Shown here: positions 60,835 to 64,000 of the stretch, piece by piece | Layout of the letters: each line of letters opens with the position of its first letter | Numbering within the stretch: the stretch's first letter is position 1 | Origin: CAZOWW01 sp964583765 | Lineage (GTDB): Bacteria > Actinomycetota > Actinomycetes > Actinomycetales > Kineosporiaceae | Direction of reading: 5' to 3' | NCBI GenBank assembly: GCA_964583765.1 | Contig: CAZOWW010000012.1 | Location: 9,401 to 73,400 of the forward strand | Length of the DNA stretch: 64,000 nucleotides | Translations under genes and position numbers: made by a program | Notes under the pieces: generated by a model | Told to the model about the DNA's origin: nothing | What the model saw: the letters and a program-made list of their open reading frames with translations, nothing else | The model's database searches: none

Positions 60835-62505
60835 TCAGGCGACGACGCGCAGGATCTCCTCGAGCGAGGTGATGCCGTCCCGGACCTTGAACAGCCCGTC
60901 GGTGCGCAGTTCGTGCATTCCCTCACGCAGTGCGACCGATTTGATCTCGGTGGCCGAGAGCCGCTGCACCGCCATGCGCTCGATCTCCTCGGTGACCACC
61001 ATGACCTCGTGCAGGGCGAGCCTCCCCTTGTATCCCGTCCGGGCACACGCGGCGCAACCGCCCGCCCGGAACAGGGTGGGCAGGGGCTCACCGGGGGTCC
61101 AGGGGTACCCGGCGCTGCGCAGCTCGTCGGCCGTCGGCTCGTACGGCTGCTTGCACTTGGTGCACAAGCGACGGGCGAGGCGTTGAGCGAGGACACAGTC
61201 CAGCGCGGAGCCGACCAGGAAGGGCTCGATCCCCATCTCGGTGAGCCGGGTCAGGGCCGAGGGCGCGTCGTTCGTGTGCAGGGTGGACAGCACGAGGTGA
61301 CCGGTCAGGGACGCCTCGACGGCGATCTGGGCCGTCTCGTGATCACGGATCTCCCCGATGAGCACGATGTCCGGGTCGGAACGCAGGATCGAGCGCAACG
61401 CGGCTCCGAAGGTGAGCCCGGCCTTGGCGTTCACCTGCACCTGGTTGATGCCCGGGAGCCGGTACTCGACCGGGTCCTCGACGGTGATCACGTTCACCTC
61501 GGGACGGCTCACCAGATTCAGCGTCGCGTACAGGGTCGTGGACTTGCCGGACCCGGTCGGCCCGGTGACCAGGATCATCCCGTAGGGCTTGGTGAAGCTC
61601 TGCGAGTACCGCGAGTAGTTCGTCGCCTCGAAGCCGAGGTCCGACAACGCCAGCGTCGCCGTGGAGTTGTCCAGGATCCGCATGACCACCTTCTCGCCCC
61701 ACACCGTGGGCAGGCTGGCCACCCGGAGGTCGACCTTGGCGCCGCGGTTGTTCACGGACAGCCGGCCGTCCTGTGGGATCCGTCGTTCGGCGATGTTCAT
61801 GTCGGACATGATCTTCAGTCGGGAGATCACCCCGGCCTGGATGGAACGCGGCGAGCGCATGACCTCGTGCAGGACGCCGTCGATCCGGTACCGCACCCGC
61901 AGGTCCCGCTCCCCCGGCTCGATGTGGATGTCCGAGGCCCGGTCCTGGATCGCCTGCGTGATGAGCAGGTTGACGTACTTGACGATCGGCGCGTCGTCCA
62001 CGACCTCCCGCAGGCGGGAGAGATCCTCCTCCTCCGGGTTGTCGTCCGCGGTGAGCCGCTGGCTCAGATCGTCGATCTCCGCCTCGTTACGGCAGTACCG
62101 GTCGATCGCGGACAACAGGTCCTCGCGGGTGGACACCACCGCGCGTGGCTCGAGCCCGGTCAGCGAGCGGACGTCGTCCAGGGCGAAGACGTTCGCGGGG
62201 TCGGCCATCGCCAGGACGAGCCGGCCCTCGTCGTACCCGATCGGCAGCACCGTGTGCCGCCGGCAGACCGCGGCCGGCACGAGCGCCACCGCCGACCCGT
62301 CCACCGCGTACTCGCTGAGGTCCACGAACGGCAGGCCGATCTGCTGGGCCAGGGCGGACACCAGCTGGGGCTCGGTGAGCGCCCCGTGCTCGACGAGCAC
62401 CCGGCCGAGGCTGCGGCCACCCCGACGGTGCTCGTCGTAGGCGGCGGCGAGCTGTGTCTCGTTGACGAGGCCGCCGTCGAGCAGGATGTCGGCGAGCTGC
62501 TTCAC
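60835..62505 (-). CDS. pilB: Type IV pilus extension ATPase PilB
   Basis: Hexameric ATPase that polymerises pilin. The product is 556 residues from GTG 62505 (VKQLADILLDGGLV), which matches the usual start of the N-terminal GspE/MshEN domain. A GTG at 62571 would add 22 residues but lies at or upstream of the predicted transcription start. The core has DIHIEPGERDLRVRYRIDG, Walker A GPTGSGKSTT, VITVEDPVEYRLPG, IGEIRDHETA and STLHTNDAPSAL. The zinc tetracysteine (CTKC ... CAAC) typical of PilB is present. Confidence 0.93.
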   Translation of the reverse strand: MKQLADILLDGGLVNETQLAAAYDEHRRGGRSLGRVLVEHGALTEPQLVSALAQQIGLPFVDLSEYAVDGSAVALVPAAVCRRHTVLPIGYDEGRLVLAMADPANVFALDDVRSLTGLEPRAVVSTREDLLSAIDRYCRNEAEIDDLSQRLTADDNPEEEDLSRLREVVDDAPIVKYVNLLITQAIQDRASDIHIEPGERDLRVRYRIDGVLHEVMRSPRSIQAGVISRLKIMSDMNIAERRIPQDGRLSVNNRGAKVDLRVASLPTVWGEKVVMRILDNSTATLALSDLGFEATNYSRYSQSFTKPYGMILVTGPTGSGKSTTLYATLNLVSRPEVNVITVEDPVEYRLPGINQVQVNAKAGLTFGAALRSILRSDPDIVLIGEIRDHETAQIAVEASLTGHLVLSTLHTNDAPSALTRLTEMGIEPFLVGSALDCVLAQRLARRLCTKCKQPYEPTADELRSAGYPWTPGEPLPTLFRAGGCAACARTGYKGRLALHEVMVVTEEIERMAVQRLSATEIKSVALREGMHELRTDGLFKVRDGITSLEEILRVVA

Positions 62506-62574
62506 GGTCGCGCCCACCCGGGCCGAGGCGCGCCCCCCGGGGTCACCCCGCACCGGGTAGACGTCATGCACACC

Positions 62575-62602
62575 ATGTCGGCCTCAGCACCGGACTCCTT
62601 GA
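62575..62602 (-). promoter_or_regulatory. FliA/WhiG-like promoter of pilB
   Basis: Minus strand: CTCAAG with TCAAG at 62602-62598, a 15-bp spacer, then GCCGACAT at 62582-62575. The transcription start would fall near 62568, which decides against the GTG at 62571 as the pilB start. Confidence 0.65.
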
Positions 62603-62652
62603 GAGGGACCGGGCTCCTGACGGGACTCGGCTCCTGGCGAGGGACCGGAGGG

Positions 62653-63531
62653 TCAGGCTCCGCCGAGCCCGCGCCGGGCCAGCTCCGCCGTGCCTGCCTC
62701 GCGCATGGCCGTCAACGGCGCCGGCCGCCCGGTCATCAGCCAGACCTGGTCGGCGGCCTGGTGCAGGAGCATCGCGAATCCGCCGACGACGTGCCCGCCG
62801 TTGTCCTGCCAGGCCCGGGACAGCACCGTCGGCCACGGCGCGTAGACCACGTCCAGCAACGCGGGCAGGTCGCCGCGGGTCCGCGCACCGGGAAGGCACA
62901 GCGGCACGAGCTGGTCCCCGGCGCCGCTGGGCAGGGTCGAGATCATCAGTTCGCTGTCCATCGCGGAACCCACCCGGTCCAGCGGGATCAGCTCGGGGTT
63001 CACGCCCAGTCGGCGAGCCGTCTCGAGCAGGGACCGGGCACGCACCATCGAGCGCGCGTAGACCCGGGGGGCGTCACAGCCCAGCGCCCGCAGCGCGGCC
63101 AGGGCCGAGCCGGCCGTGGCTCCCGCCCCGATCACCGCCGCATGCCGGACGGCGCCCACCCCGGCCTCCGCGAGGGCGGCGACGATCCCCGCCACATCGG
63201 TGTTCGTCCCGATCCGCCGCCCGTCCGCGGTGAAGGTGACCGTGTTCACCGCGGCCACCTCGGTGGCGAGCACGCTGACCTCGTCCAGCAGGGGCATCAC
63301 GGCCCGCTTGAGCGGCATGGTCAGGGACAGACCGGCCCAGTCCCCGCCGAGGTCGGCCAGGAACGAGCCGATCCCCTGCTCGTCCACCTCGTACGTCTCG
63401 TAGCGCCAGTCGTCCAGGCCGAGAGCCCGGTAGGCGGCCCGGTGCAGGACCGGTGAGAGCGAGTGCGCGACCGGGTTGCCCAGCACCGCCGCCCGGCGCC
63501 GCGGCCCGGAGGCCCGCGGGTCGCCCGTCAC
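62653..63531 (-). CDS. aroE: Shikimate dehydrogenase
   Basis: NADP-dependent reduction of dehydroshikimate. The product is 292 residues. Shikimate-binding VAHSLSP, catalytic Lys in SLTMPLKRA, catalytic Asp in GTNTDVAG, and the nucleotide loop VIGAGATAGSAL are visible. The GTG at 63531 overlaps the mltG stop (GTGA). It is separated from the other aro genes by the pilus cluster, so the aro group seems to have been split by it. Confidence 0.94.
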   Translation of the reverse strand: MTGDPRASGPRRRAAVLGNPVAHSLSPVLHRAAYRALGLDDWRYETYEVDEQGIGSFLADLGGDWAGLSLTMPLKRAVMPLLDEVSVLATEVAAVNTVTFTADGRRIGTNTDVAGIVAALAEAGVGAVRHAAVIGAGATAGSALAALRALGCDAPRVYARSMVRARSLLETARRLGVNPELIPLDRVGSAMDSELMISTLPSGAGDQLVPLCLPGARTRGDLPALLDVVYAPWPTVLSRAWQDNGGHVVGGFAMLLHQAADQVWLMTGRPAPLTAMREAGTAELARRGLGGA

Positions 63532-64000
63532 GAGTGCGGATGGGTGCGCAGCCACGCCTGGAACTCCTTGTCGATCGCGGCCTTCTCCGCGAGGGTGGTC
63601 GCGAACTTGGTCAGACCGGTCTGCGGGTTGACGGTGACGAAGTACAGCCAGGTACCGGGGGTCGGATGGAGCACGGCGACGATCGCCTGCTCACCGGGGC
63701 AGTCGATCGGCCCGGCGGGCAGCCCGGTGTTCTGGTACGTGTTGTACGGCGACTTCAGGGCCCGTTCCTTGGCGGTCGTCGTGATCCCGAAGCGGTTGTT
63801 GGCGTAGGCCACGGTGGAGTCGAGCTCGAGCCTCTTCCCGATCTTCAGCCGGTTGTCGATCACGGTGGCGACCTTGCCGAAGTTCGCGGACGACCCGGCC
63901 TCGGGCTCCGGGCTGGAGGCCGTGGTGTGGGCATCGTGCTCCAGCGCCGGTGGCACGCCCGGGGGCCGCAGCACGGACTCGGTGCGCGGGGTCGGGGCCG
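63528..64000 (-). CDS. mltG: Endolytic murein transglycosylase MltG, C-terminal part (cut by window edge)
   Basis: Membrane-anchored YceG-type lytic transglycosylase that cleaves nascent peptidoglycan. About 157 C-terminal residues are present; the start lies beyond base 64000. Family motifs: ASSPEPEAGSS (in place of the usual ASIVExEAG, with the catalytic Glu kept), ANFGKVATVIDNRL, LELDSTVAYA, SPYNTYQNTGLPAGPI and LHPTPGTWLYFV. It ends on the aroE start, the usual actinobacterial order. Confidence 0.9.
   Translation of the reverse strand, partial: APTPRTESVLRPPGVPPALEHDAHTTASSPEPEAGSSANFGKVATVIDNRLKIGKRLELDSTVAYANNRFGITTTAKERALKSPYNTYQNTGLPAGPIDCPGEQAIVAVLHPTPGTWLYFVTVNPQTGLTKFATTLAEKAAIDKEFQAWLRTHPHS

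Noticed and set aside
63850..64000. Frameshift or loss of the catalytic region in mltG
   Set aside because: ASSPEPEAG looks unlike ASIVExEAG at first, but it aligns without gaps and keeps the catalytic Glu. The frame stays open to the window edge.

Overview
The window is very GC-rich chromosomal DNA from a high-GC Gram-positive bacterium (Actinomycetota, class Actinomycetes). The evidence is the gene order hisI-trpE ... trpCBA-lgt, the actinobacterial proteins MihF, BldD, HGxxPAAW and the Trp-associated membrane protein, frequent GTG starts and many 4-bp GTGA/ATGA stop/start overlaps. A type IV pilus cluster inserted between aroE and aroC, with FliA/WhiG-like promoters, suggests a motile or zoospore-forming lineage (Kineosporia/Actinoplanes-like). 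The genus cannot be fixed from this sequence.

Layout. 1-8153 (minus): hisI-trpE-Trp membrane protein, a 100-N assembly gap inside a 21-bp tandem repeat, an HGxxPAAW protein, a DUF4282 protein, then trpC-trpB-trpA-lgt (lgt truncated by the window). 8412-12549 (plus): a TIGR03085 protein, a membrane protein, a MauE/DoxX-like membrane protein and two tandemly duplicated membrane-anchored DsbA-like proteins, the second with a lost stop codon. 12531-17415 (minus): rpe, an FMN riboswitch, ribE-ribBA-ribH-hisE-hisG (no ribD). 17539-18474 (plus): a lone membrane protein. 18593-28396 (minus): mihF-gmk, rpoZ-coaBC, metK, priA (ATPase motifs lost), def, fmt-rsmB, separated by strong hairpins. 28563-39358 (minus): pyrR-pyrB-pyrC-carA-carB-pyrK-pyrD-pyrF, the complete UMP pathway except pyrE. 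bldD is divergent from pyrR. 40523-42039 (minus): aroQ-efp-nusB. 42319-46056: an alpha/beta hydrolase, an HTH-TPR regulator and a GT-C-like membrane protein. 46093-49021 (minus): aroC-aroK-aroB. 49158-62571 (minus): a thirteen-gene type IV pilus cluster. 62653-64000 (minus): aroE and the 3' part of mltG.

The pilus locus is the most interesting part. It encodes extension ATPase PilB, retraction ATPase PilT, platform protein PilC, two major-type pilins, PilV- and PilW-like minor prepilins, a PilX-like protein carrying ricin-type lectin repeats, prepilin peptidase PilD, the PilM/N/O alignment proteins and an unrecognised PilP-position protein. Four transcription units (pilB, pilT-pilC-pilA2, pilA1-pilV-pilW-pilX-pilD, pilMNO) are each preceded by the same element, TCAAG-N15-(G/T)CCGA, with exactly the same spacing. 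This looks like a FliA/SigD/WhiG-type sigma-factor regulon that would tie pilus expression to a motility or differentiation programme. BldD, a developmental regulator in related organisms, is encoded in the same window with two BldD-like boxes in its own promoter region.

Other points of note are several long perfect hairpins between operons, degenerate copies of gene 3' ends just downstream of nusB, rsmB and pilC, and a CRP-like palindrome in the long bldD-nusB intergenic region. No rRNA, tRNA, CRISPR array, insertion sequence or prophage was recognised.
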